From assembly GCA_000720995.1 (NCBI GenBank), contig JOEL01000012.1:1-64000 (forward strand): DNA of 64,000 nt, written 5' to 3'. A program made the position numbers and the translations under genes. The DNA comes from Streptomyces celluloflavus (lineage in GTDB: Bacteria; Actinomycetota; Actinomycetes; Streptomycetales; Streptomycetaceae). Every line of letters begins with the position of its first letter. Within the stretch, counting starts at the first letter, position 1. The notes beneath the pieces are model-generated. The model was not told where the DNA came from. It saw only the letters and a program-made list of their open reading frames with translations, and ran no database searches. This document shows, piece after piece, positions 54,263-64,000 of the stretch.

Positions 54263-55752
54263 AGTGCGGGTGCCTCCTCAAGCAGCGGGTGACCCCACCG
54301 GGCGGTGAACGCGGCCTCGACCGCGGCACCGACCTTGTAGAGCCGGTCGTCGGCCATGGCAGGGGCGATGATCTGCAGACCCACCGGCAGCCCGTCCTCG
54401 GGAGCCAGTCCACAGGGCAGCGACATGGCTGCGTTGCCTGCCAGGTTGGTGGGGATCGTGCACAGGTCGGCGAGGTACATCGCCATCGGGTCGTCGGCGC
54501 GCTCGCCGATCGGGAAGGCGGTGGTCGGCGTGGTCGGCGAGATGAGCACCTCGACCTGCTCGAACGCCTTCTCGAAGTCGCGGGTGATCAGCGTCCGCAC
54601 CTTCTGCGCGGAGCCGTAGTACGCGTCGTAGTAGCCGGAGCTGAGCGCGTACGTACCGAGGATGATGCGGCGCTTGACCTCGTCGCCGAAACCGGCCTCA
54701 CGGGTCAGGGCCGTGACGTCCTCGGCGGACTTCGTACCGTCGTCGCCGACCCGCAGGCCGTAGCGCATGGCGTCGAAGCGGGCCAGGTTGGAGGAGCACT
54801 CGGACGGCGCGATCAGGTAGTACGCCGCCAGCGCCTTGTCGAAGGACGGGCAGGAGATCTCGACGATCTCGGCGCCCAGCTCGCGCAGCACCTCGACGGA
54901 CTCGTTGAACCGCTGCATGACGCCGGCCTGGTAGCCCTCGCCCGCGAACTCCTTCACGACGCCGATGCGCATCCCGCGCACATCGCCGTTGCGGGCCGCC
55001 TCGACGACGGCCGGGACCGGCGCGTCGATGGAGGTGGAGTCCAGCTCGTCGTGGCCGGCGATGGCCTCGTGCAGCAGCGCCGCGTCCAGGACCGTACGGG
55101 CGCACGGCCCGCCCTGGTCCAGCGAGGACGAGAAGGCGACCATGCCGTAGCGGGAGACCGCGCCGTAGGTGGGCTTGACGCCGACGGTGCCGGTGACGGC
55201 GGCGGGCTGGCGGATGGAACCGCCGGTGTCCGTGCCGATGGCGAGCGGGGCCTCGTACGCCGCGAGGGCGGCCGAGGAGCCGCCGCCGGAGCCGCCGGGG
55301 ATACGGGTGAGGTCCCAGGGGTTGCCGGTCGGGCCGTAGGCGCTGTTCTCCGTCGAGGACCCCATGGCGAACTCGTCCATGTTGGTCTTGCCGAGAATGA
55401 CGACGTCGGCGGCCTTGAGCCGCTTGGTCAGCGTCGCGTCGTAGGGCGGAATCCAGCCCTCCAGGATCTTCGAGCCGACGGTGGTGGGCATGCCCTCCGT
55501 CGTGAAGATGTCCTTGAGCGCGAGCGGGACGCCGGCCAGCGGGCCGAGCTTCTCGCCGCGGGCCTTCTTCTCGTCCACGGCACGGGCCTGGGCGAGCGCG
55601 CCCTCGCGGTCGACGTGCAGGAAGGCGTGCACCTTCTCGTCGACGGCCTCGATGCGGGCCAGGTGGGCCTCGGTCACCTCGACGGCCGTGACCTCGCCGG
55701 AGGCGATCTTCGCGGCGATCTCGGCGGCGGTGAGCTTGATCAGGTCAGCCAT
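54259..55752 (-). CDS. gatA: Asp-tRNA(Asn)/Glu-tRNA(Gln) amidotransferase subunit A
   Basis: A 497-residue glutamine amidase subunit that supplies ammonia to GatB. The amidase-signature triad is present: Lys in PLALKDIF near 76, the cis-Ser in [15 protein letters not shown] and the nucleophile Ser in [12 protein letters not shown]. The ATG at 55750-55752 is preferred, since AGGAG lies 8 nt upstream; a GTG three codons earlier (55759-55761) overlaps the gatC stop as GTGA. Overlap and short gaps make gatC-gatA-small gene-gatB one operon. Confidence 0.97.
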   Translation of the reverse strand: MADLIKLTAAEIAAKIASGEVTAVEVTEAHLARIEAVDEKVHAFLHVDREGALAQARAVDEKKARGEKLGPLAGVPLALKDIFTTEGMPTTVGSKILEGWIPPYDATLTKRLKAADVVILGKTNMDEFAMGSSTENSAYGPTGNPWDLTRIPGGSGGGSSAALAAYEAPLAIGTDTGGSIRQPAAVTGTVGVKPTYGAVSRYGMVAFSSSLDQGGPCARTVLDAALLHEAIAGHDELDSTSIDAPVPAVVEAARNGDVRGMRIGVVKEFAGEGYQAGVMQRFNESVEVLRELGAEIVEISCPSFDKALAAYYLIAPSECSSNLARFDAMRYGLRVGDDGTKSAEDVTALTREAGFGDEVKRRIILGTYALSSGYYDAYYGSAQKVRTLITRDFEKAFEQVEVLISPTTPTTAFPIGERADDPMAMYLADLCTIPTNLAGNAAMSLPCGLAPEDGLPVGLQIIAPAMADDRLYKVGAAVEAAFTARWGHPLLEEAPAL

Positions 55753-55757
55753 GTCGG

Positions 55758-56054
55758 TCACTCCTCCCCCAGGATCTGCGGCACCTTGAAACGCTGCTGC
55801 TCCTGGGCCGGGGCGCCGGAGAGCGCCTGCTCGGGGGTCAGCGACGGACGGACCTCGTCCGCCCGCATGACATTGGTCAGGGGCAGCGGGTGGGAGGTCG
55901 GCGGTACGTCTTGGTCGGCGACCTCGGAGACGCGGGCGACCGCGCCGATGATGTCGTCGAGCTGTCCGGCGAAGTGGTCGAGCTCTTCGTCCTTCAGCTC
56001 CAGACGTGCCAGCCGGGCGAGGTGAGCGACCTCCTCGCGCGTGATGCCAGGCAT
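55758..56054 (-). CDS. gatC: Asp-tRNA(Asn)/Glu-tRNA(Gln) amidotransferase subunit C
   Basis: A 98-residue subunit that holds GatA and GatB together. The N-terminal helices read [21 protein letters not shown]; the C-terminal extended part is Pro-rich with [18 protein letters not shown]. The length is normal. It is the first gene of the gat operon; a repeat-rich region precedes it. Confidence 0.95.
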   Translation of the reverse strand: MPGITREEVAHLARLARLELKDEELDHFAGQLDDIIGAVARVSEVADQDVPPTSHPLPLTNVMRADEVRPSLTPEQALSGAPAQEQQRFKVPQILGEE

Positions 56055-56174
56055 GCAGCGATCCTCTGGTGTTCTTGGCGGAGTGGGTTCTCGATGAATC
56101 GGATGGGTTCCCGATGAACTTTTCGGCCCAATCCTATGGCGTAGGCGAGAGCTCCCGCGAAACCGTTACGGGGC

Positions 56175-56243
56175 CGGGCCCGGAAGCCGCCCCGGGACGG
56201 ACCCGGAAACGGCCTCGGGGCGGGCCCGGAAACGGCCGCCGGG
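56175..56243. repeat. Three tandem 23-bp repeats
   Basis: Units at 56175-56197, 56198-56220 and 56221-56243 share the pattern CGG.CCCGGAA.C.GCC followed by C/G. They lie about 120 bases upstream of gatC and could be a minisatellite or a regulatory array. Confidence 0.75.
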
Positions 56244-56305
56244 TCCGCCCTCGCGGGACGGACTGCGGACCTCCGGCTCCGCGCGGCCGCCACCCGTCCC
56301 CGGCC

Positions 56306-56346
56306 GTCGTCATCCGTCATCCGTCACCCGTGACCCGTCACCCGTT
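56306..56346. repeat. Imperfect 7-bp tandem repeats
   Basis: Consecutive CGTCATC, CGTCATC, CGTCACC, CGTGACC and CGTCACC units lie in this 40-base stretch. Confidence 0.7.
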
Positions 56347-56416
56347 GGCCGGCACCCCGCCCGGTGGTACGGACGGGCGGCCGGGGCACCGGCGGACGGG
56401 CCGCCGCCGGGCCCGG

Positions 56417-56829
56417 CTACACCTGCGGAGCGGCCGGCGGCGGACCGGCGGACGGCGGCGGACCGGCGGACGGCGGCTCGGCGTCCTGCGGTACGGCCTC
56501 CGGGAGCGCGGACGGGGCCGGCGCGGCGGGTGCGAGGGGAGCGGACGGCACGGCGGGGCCGTCGTCCGGCGCGTCGGACGGGGCGGGCGCGGCGTGGTTG
56601 ACGGGCGCGCCGGACACGCCGGCCGGCGCCGCGGGCGCCTGATCGGGCCGGACGGCTCGTCCGGGCTGACCGAGCGGTGCGGGCTGACCGGGCTGTGCTG
56701 CCGGATCGGGCTGCGGAGCTCGTTCGGACTGATCGGGCTCATCGGACCGATCGGGCTGGTCCGGCTGGTCCGGCTGGTCCGGCTGGTCTGACTGATCGGA
56801 GCGGGGACACGGGACGGCCGGTGGCCGGG
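56417..56829 (-). other. Pro/Asp/Gln-rich open frame after the GGDEF/EAL gene
   Basis: On the minus strand an uninterrupted frame runs from inside the 3' end of the GGDEF/EAL gene (about 56914) to a TAG at 56417. It encodes QPD tripeptide repeats (from four GGCTGGTCC units at 56754-56789), then a Pro/Ala-rich segment ending PPSAGPPPSAGPPPAAPQV. Codon third positions look coding. It has no ATG/GTG start before 56617 and no ribosome site. A one-base shift near 56840 would attach it to the GGDEF/EAL protein as a disordered tail. Confidence 0.45.
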
Positions 56830-58938
56830 TCAGTTCAAGACCTGTCCCGAAGGGCTGTTGGCTGCCTTCTCCGCCGCCAGGGCGGCCGTCTCCGATGCGC
56901 GGTGCCAGCCGTGCTCACCGCGGGCCCGTAGCCAGGCCGTGGTTTCGTCCGGTGGCATCGCGGCCGCCACCAGCCAGCCCTGTACGGCGTCGCAGCCCAG
57001 GTCGCGCAGCCGCTCCCAGGTCTCGTCGTCCTCGACGCCCTCGGCGACGACCAGGAGGCCGAGGGAGTGGGCCAGGTCGAGGGTGCAGCGGACGATCTCG
57101 GCGTCCTCGTTGTCGACCGCCAGCCGCGCGACGAAGGAGCGGTCGATCTTGAGTTCGCTGACCGGGAGGCGCCGCAGATGGACGAGGGAGGAGTACCCGG
57201 TGCCGAAGTCGTCCAGGGACATCTTCACCCCGTGGGCGGTCAGTCCGGCGAGTGTGTCGGCGGCCCGCTGCGGGTCCTCCAGCAGGACGTGCTCGGTTAT
57301 CTCCAGTTGGAGCGCGCCCGGTGGGACGCCGTGCCGGGCGAGCCGGGCCGCGACGGCTCCGGCGAAGCCCGGCGAGTGCACATCGCGCGGCGAGACGTTG
57401 ACGGCGACCGGGACCTCCAGGCCCATCGCGCGCCAGCGCGCCACTTGGGCGAGGGCGGTCTCCAGGACGTACTCCGTCAGCCGCGGCATCAGCCCCGAGG
57501 ACTCGGCGATGGCGATGAACTCGTCCGGTGGCACTCTCCCCCGGTCCGGGTGCACCCAGCGGACCAGTGCCTCCAGCCCGGCGACATGCCCGTCGAAACC
57601 GACCTTGGGCTGGTAGTGCAGTTCGACGTCGCCGGCGTCCAGGGCGCGGCGCAGATCGCCCAGCAGACCGAGCCGGTCGGGGGTGTTGCCGTCCCGCTTG
57701 GCCTCGTAGAGGTCGACGCCGCTGCGGTCCCGCTTGGCCTGGTACATCGCCACATCGGCGCGCCGCAGCAGTCCTTCGGCGTCCAGGGCGTGGTCGGGAA
57801 AGACGGCGACCCCCGCGCTGGCTTCGAGCACGAGGGTCAGTCCGTCGAGATCCAGCGGGGATCCCAGGGCGGCCACGAGGTTGCGGGCCACCCGCTGGGA
57901 ACTCGTGAGGGAGTCGGTGGCCGGCAGCAGGACGGCGAATTCGTCGCCGCCGAGCCGGGCGGCCTCCGCGCCGCGTGGCAGGGCGTGCCGCAGCCGGTCG
58001 GCGATCTGGAGCAGCAGCCGGTCGCCGGCGAGGTGGCCGAGGGTGTCGTTGACGGCGCGGAAGCGGTCCAGGTCGATGAGGACCAGCGCCGAGCGGGCGC
58101 CGGCCCGCTCCGCCTCGTCCAGCGCGGTCCAGGTGCGCTCCAGCAGCCACTGGCGGTTGGGCAGTCCGGTGAGCGGGTCGCGCAGCTGCTCCTCGGCGCG
58201 GGCGCGGGCGATCCACAGGGTGGAGTCCAGCGCGATGAGCGGTACCGAGAAAAGCGGCAGCAGGATGGGGGCGTACACGGCGCAGATGGCGATCAGCGGG
58301 GAGATGCCGAGCAGCGCGACGCCGACGAGCGCCTGCCGCACCACCGTCGTCCGGGCGATGGTGGGGAGTCCGCCGCTGCGCGAGGTCAGGGTCAGCCACA
58401 GCAGGGCGCGGCTGACGAGAAGGTAGCCGGCGGCCGCGGTGACGACCTCCGGGAGGACGGAGAGGTCCCAGGCGGCCGGCACCCAGGGGTGTCCGACGCT
58501 GGACCGGACGCCGAACGCGCTGAGGCCGAGGGCCGCGGCGCCGATGCCGAGGATGTCCACGGCGCCGTGCACCAGGGCCTGTCGCCAGCGGTGCCGGCGG
58601 GCGGCGCCGACCAGCACGACGACGGCGAGGCTGACCAGGACCGCGGGCATCCAGCCGTAGAGCAGGAGGACGGCGAGGGCGAGGGCGGCGCCGGAGCCCG
58701 TGCCGCCCCACCAGCGGTCGCGGCCGAGCGCGACCAGATGGCCGACGATGACGCCGGTGAGGACCGCCAGCGACCAGCCGACGGTCCCCGCGGGGAACAG
58801 CGCCGCACCGTCGCCGAGCGTGCGGATCACTCCGATGGCGAGCGCGCCGCCGGCCGCGATGACGATGGCCGCGGGCAGCGCGGGCACGACGAGCCGGCGG
58901 AGCCGCGACGCCGGAGCGGCGCTGTCGGTCGGTTTCAT
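56830..58938 (-). CDS. Membrane GGDEF/EAL protein with both motifs intact (RmdB-like)
   Basis: A 702-residue protein. About eight membrane helices (about 15-265) precede GGDEF (RLGGDEF ending at 334) and EAL (GLEALVRW near 455). The EAL side retains VNVSPR, ITEHV, DDFGTGYSS, LKIDRSF and EGVED, so phosphodiesterase activity is expected. The GGDEF side keeps the signature but lacks the RxxD inhibitory site. Position beside ligA and remembered order suggest the Streptomyces RmdB, which degrades c-di-GMP and affects development. The ATG at 58936-58938 follows GAGAGG. A Pro-rich open frame follows the stop. Confidence 0.9.
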   Translation of the reverse strand: MKPTDSAAPASRLRRLVVPALPAAIVIAAGGALAIGVIRTLGDGAALFPAGTVGWSLAVLTGVIVGHLVALGRDRWWGGTGSGAALALAVLLLYGWMPAVLVSLAVVVLVGAARRHRWRQALVHGAVDILGIGAAALGLSAFGVRSSVGHPWVPAAWDLSVLPEVVTAAAGYLLVSRALLWLTLTSRSGGLPTIARTTVVRQALVGVALLGISPLIAICAVYAPILLPLFSVPLIALDSTLWIARARAEEQLRDPLTGLPNRQWLLERTWTALDEAERAGARSALVLIDLDRFRAVNDTLGHLAGDRLLLQIADRLRHALPRGAEAARLGGDEFAVLLPATDSLTSSQRVARNLVAALGSPLDLDGLTLVLEASAGVAVFPDHALDAEGLLRRADVAMYQAKRDRSGVDLYEAKRDGNTPDRLGLLGDLRRALDAGDVELHYQPKVGFDGHVAGLEALVRWVHPDRGRVPPDEFIAIAESSGLMPRLTEYVLETALAQVARWRAMGLEVPVAVNVSPRDVHSPGFAGAVAARLARHGVPPGALQLEITEHVLLEDPQRAADTLAGLTAHGVKMSLDDFGTGYSSLVHLRRLPVSELKIDRSFVARLAVDNEDAEIVRCTLDLAHSLGLLVVAEGVEDDETWERLRDLGCDAVQGWLVAAAMPPDETTAWLRARGEHGWHRASETAALAAEKAANSPSGQVLN

Positions 58939-59092
58939 TCCGATACCTCTCACAGCCGGCTGAGCCCGCGCCACGGCAGGCGCATCTCAACAGTAGGCCG
59001 CGGAACGCCGTCACGGGCAGCGATCCGCAGCGGTTGCCCGAATGCGACCCGGCCGCCCGGATCAATCTGGTATGCGCCGATGGGGTGACTCC

Positions 59093-62354
<3,262 letters not shown>

Positions 62355-62676
62355 CCCGGAAGGGTATGTGGCGGCGCGGCGGGGGTGCGGTGGCAGGGGC
62401 ACGCGGTTCAGCGGGCACCGGGGGCGGAGGACGTCGCGCCGGGTGCGTACGCCCGGCCGGCGGGGCGGTGCGGGCGCGGGCCCTGGATCTCACGCCCCGT
62501 ACCCCGCCCCCGCGCTCGGCTCCGCCTCGGGGCTCGGGTGCGCGGCGGGCTTCGCCGGGAGCGTGCCCGGCGGGCGCGTGGGCAGCCGGGGGCGTACACA
62601 GCCGGGACCGCCCCGGAGGCCCGGCGGCCCGGGGCGGTCCCAGGGGTTCGACGGCCCGGGGTGGTCCCGGGCAGGG
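62355..62676. other. Gene-free stretch before the MetE-like gene
   Basis: This 322-base region carries, in order, the -10 box TACCCT (62361-62366, minus strand) of the MetE-like gene, about 230 bases of very G+C-rich DNA, and the SDR terminator at 62604-62641. I see no other feature. Confidence 0.6.
62604..62641 (-). terminator. Terminator hairpin downstream of the SDR gene
   Basis: GGGACCGCCCCGG (62604-62616) and CCGGGGCGGTCCC (62629-62641) form a perfect 13-bp stem with a 12-nt loop. Confidence 0.88.
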
Positions 62677-63366
62677 TCAGCGGCCCGGCCGCACCGATAC
62701 GTCGTTCAGCTCCGCGTCCCGCGGCAGATCGATGGCGGTGATGATGGCCGTGGCGACCGACTCCGGGTCGATCCAGCGGGAGGCGTCGTACTCCTTGCCC
62801 TCCTGCCGGTGGGTGCTCTCCTGCATGGGAGTGGCCGTACGGCCCGGGTAGACCGAGGTCACGCGGACGCCGTTGTCGTGCTCCTCCGCGCGGAGCGAGT
62901 CGGCCAGCGCCCGCAGACCGTGTTTGCTCGCGGCGTACGCCCCCCACTCGGCGTGCGCCGCGAGCCCGGCGCCGGAGTTGACGAAGACGACATGTCCCTG
63001 CGCGACGCGCACCAGCGGCAGCAGCAGCCGGGTGAGCTCGGCGGGCGCGACGAGGTTGACGGCGAGCTGCCGCTGCCATGCCTTGGCGCCCAGGTCGCCG
63101 ACCGCGCCGAGTTCGATGACGCCCGCGATGTGCTGGAGCGAATCGATCCGCTCCGGCAGCGGCTGCTGTCCCAGTGCCCAGGAGAGCTTCTCCGGATTGC
63201 CCAGTTCGCCGACGATCGTGCGGGCGCCCGGGAACCGTTCTGCCAGCTCTTTCGCCCGGCCCGCGTCCCGTGCCAGCAGCCACAGCTGCTCACCGCGCTC
63301 CGCGAGCCGCCGTGCGACCGCCGCTCCGATGCCCGACCCTGCGCCCGTGATCAAGTGCGTTCCCAT
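62677..63366 (-). CDS. Short-chain dehydrogenase/reductase
   Basis: A 229-residue Rossmann oxidoreductase. The cofactor motif is ITGAGSGIGAAVARRLAERG at 6-25; the catalytic Ser is in VFVNSGAGL and the Tyr/Lys pair in YAASKHGLRAL. The Arg in LARDAGRAKEL after the second strand suggests NADP. Substrate unknown. The ATG at 63364-63366 follows GGAT. It lies 85 bp after the LOG-family gene and ends in a strong hairpin. Confidence 0.92.
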   Translation of the reverse strand: MGTHLITGAGSGIGAAVARRLAERGEQLWLLARDAGRAKELAERFPGARTIVGELGNPEKLSWALGQQPLPERIDSLQHIAGVIELGAVGDLGAKAWQRQLAVNLVAPAELTRLLLPLVRVAQGHVVFVNSGAGLAAHAEWGAYAASKHGLRALADSLRAEEHDNGVRVTSVYPGRTATPMQESTHRQEGKEYDASRWIDPESVATAIITAIDLPRDAELNDVSVRPGR

Positions 63367-63451
63367 GGGGCCGATCCTAACGAGCGTGACGGTCCGGACC
63401 GGGCGGAGCAGAAGCTTCCAGGGGGCGCGCGGTTGCACGCGGCGGAGCGTC

Positions 63452-63994
63452 TCAGCGCTGGACGCCGGCCTGCTCCTCCAGGTACGCGAGGGCGCTGACA
63501 CCGTCCTCCGCGAAGAAGACCAGGTCCTTGAGCGGAACCGGCAGGAAGCCCTCGGTCTCCATCCGCTGGAACTGCTCCTGCAACCCGTCGTAGAAACCGG
63601 CGGTGTTGAGCAGCACGACCGGCTTGGCGTGCATCCCGTGCTTGCGCAGCTCCAGGATCTCGGTGGCCTCGTCCAGCGTGCCCGTACCGCCGACCATCAC
63701 CACGACGGCATCGGCACGCGCCAGCAGCTGCGCCTTCCGCTCGGCCAGGTCCTTGGTGACGAGCATCTCGTCCGCGCCGGCCCGCGCCTTGTGGGCCAGG
63801 AACTCCACGGAGACGCCGATCAGCTTCCCGCCCGCCCCCTGCACCCCGTCGGCCATGACCTTCATCAGGCCGGTGTCGGAGCCGCCCCAGACCAGCGCGT
63901 GCCCGCTCTTGCCCATCAACTCGGCGAACTGGCGGGCGGGGGTGACATAGCGGTCGTCGAGATCGGCTGCGGAGCAGAAGACACAGATGTTCAT
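63452..63994 (-). CDS. LOG family protein (TIGR00730; cytokinin riboside phosphate phosphoribohydrolase-like)
   Basis: A 180-residue Rossmann-fold protein. The nucleotide-binding signature reads GGTGTLDEATEI, where the usual PGGxGTxxE starts VGG (Val for Pro). MNICVFCSAADLDDRYVTPA and LVWGGSDTGLMKVMADGV are typical openings. Family members hydrolyse nucleoside 5'-monophosphates such as cytokinin ribotides; the bacterial role is often unclear. The ATG at 63992-63994 is 6 bases from the window edge, so upstream signals cannot be judged. Confidence 0.92.
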   Translation of the reverse strand: MNICVFCSAADLDDRYVTPARQFAELMGKSGHALVWGGSDTGLMKVMADGVQGAGGKLIGVSVEFLAHKARAGADEMLVTKDLAERKAQLLARADAVVVMVGGTGTLDEATEILELRKHGMHAKPVVLLNTAGFYDGLQEQFQRMETEGFLPVPLKDLVFFAEDGVSALAYLEEQAGVQR

Positions 63995-64000
63995 ACGCTT

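Larger units (their letters stand above)
56055..56829. other. Repeat-rich region between gatC and the GGDEF/EAL gene
   Basis: This 775-base region has no confident gene. From left to right it holds the gatC promoter region, three tandem 23-bp units (56175-56243), a run of imperfect 7-bp units (about 56306-56346), and a minus-strand Pro-rich open frame (56417 to about 56914) that overlaps the end of the GGDEF/EAL gene. Confidence 0.6.

Noticed and set aside
54289..56025. A 578-codon plus-strand frame opposite gatA and gatC
   Set aside because: Gly/Val/Arg-rich mirror frame of two certain genes; no start signal or domain.
56364..56642. Plus-strand 92-codon frame in the repeat region
   Set aside because: Gly/Ala-rich mirror of the minus-strand Pro-rich frame, without a ribosome site.

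Overview
The window is chromosomal DNA of a high-GC actinomycete, almost certainly a Streptomyces. Coding sequences are dense, third codon positions are nearly all G or C, GTG starts are common, exported proteins carry twin-arginine signals, and several families are typical of the genus (acyl-CoA carboxylase epsilon subunit, conservon GTPase, fused urease gamma/beta, paired GGDEF/EAL proteins, a small gene between gatA and gatB). The gene order resembles what I remember of the S. coelicolor ligA-gatCAB-ilvBNC-serA-leuB-ilvE-cimA-accB region; that is recollection, not a search. About 44 confident genes are present, mostly on the minus strand. I saw no tRNA, rRNA, CRISPR array or intact insertion sequence.

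Layout, left to right. 1-6.3 kb: end of a conservon-type GTPase gene, a fused dihydroxyacetone kinase, a secreted DUF4360 protein, an acyl-CoA carboxylase pair (accE, accB/pccB) and a YceI protein. 6.4-8.3 kb: cimA with a leader peptide and attenuator. 8.4-14.3 kb: a probable catabolic operon read leftward as ureAB fusion, ureC, agmatine deiminase, TetR regulator and MHS-type permease, with paired palindromic operator candidates at its front. 14.4-17 kb: ilvE and leuB (leuB looks leaderless). 17-22.4 kb: Tat-exported phosphatase with a PHO-box-like repeat, class A beta-lactamase, zinc alcohol dehydrogenase, a 44-residue protein and a Uma2-family protein. 22.5-26.9 kb: proline catabolism (proline dehydrogenase, P5C dehydrogenase) with a divergent PucR-type regulator. 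27-34 kb: a PRC-barrel/DUF2382 protein, serA, ilvC, ilvN and ilvB, the last preceded by a clear leader-peptide attenuator. 34-44.2 kb: GGDEF/degenerate-EAL protein, hydroxyacid dehydrogenase, aldo/keto reductase followed by a 174-bp imperfect inverted repeat, sugar dehydrogenase lipoprotein and a large LuxR-type ATPase regulator. 44.4-52.3 kb: small and membrane proteins, Tat-exported phospholipase C, C45-type acyltransferase, F420-type oxidoreductase, an unidentified HTH-like protein and a cupin. 52.4-56.1 kb: gatC-gatA-small protein-gatB. 56.8-64 kb: GGDEF/EAL protein with intact motifs, ligA, a MetE-C-like protein, an SDR and a LOG-family protein.

The unifying theme is amino-acid metabolism. 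cimA, ilvB, ilvN, ilvC, ilvE and leuB cover most of isoleucine/valine/leucine synthesis, serA feeds serine, and proline degradation has its own regulator. Two of these transcription units (ilvB and cimA) begin with leader peptides followed by hairpin-plus-T-run attenuators. The most unusual unit is the urease-like/agmatine deiminase operon: it has no urease accessory genes beside it, carries a UreC with a changed active-site flap, and encodes its own regulator and transporter. I propose, as inference, that it degrades agmatine or a related guanidino compound through a substituted urea.
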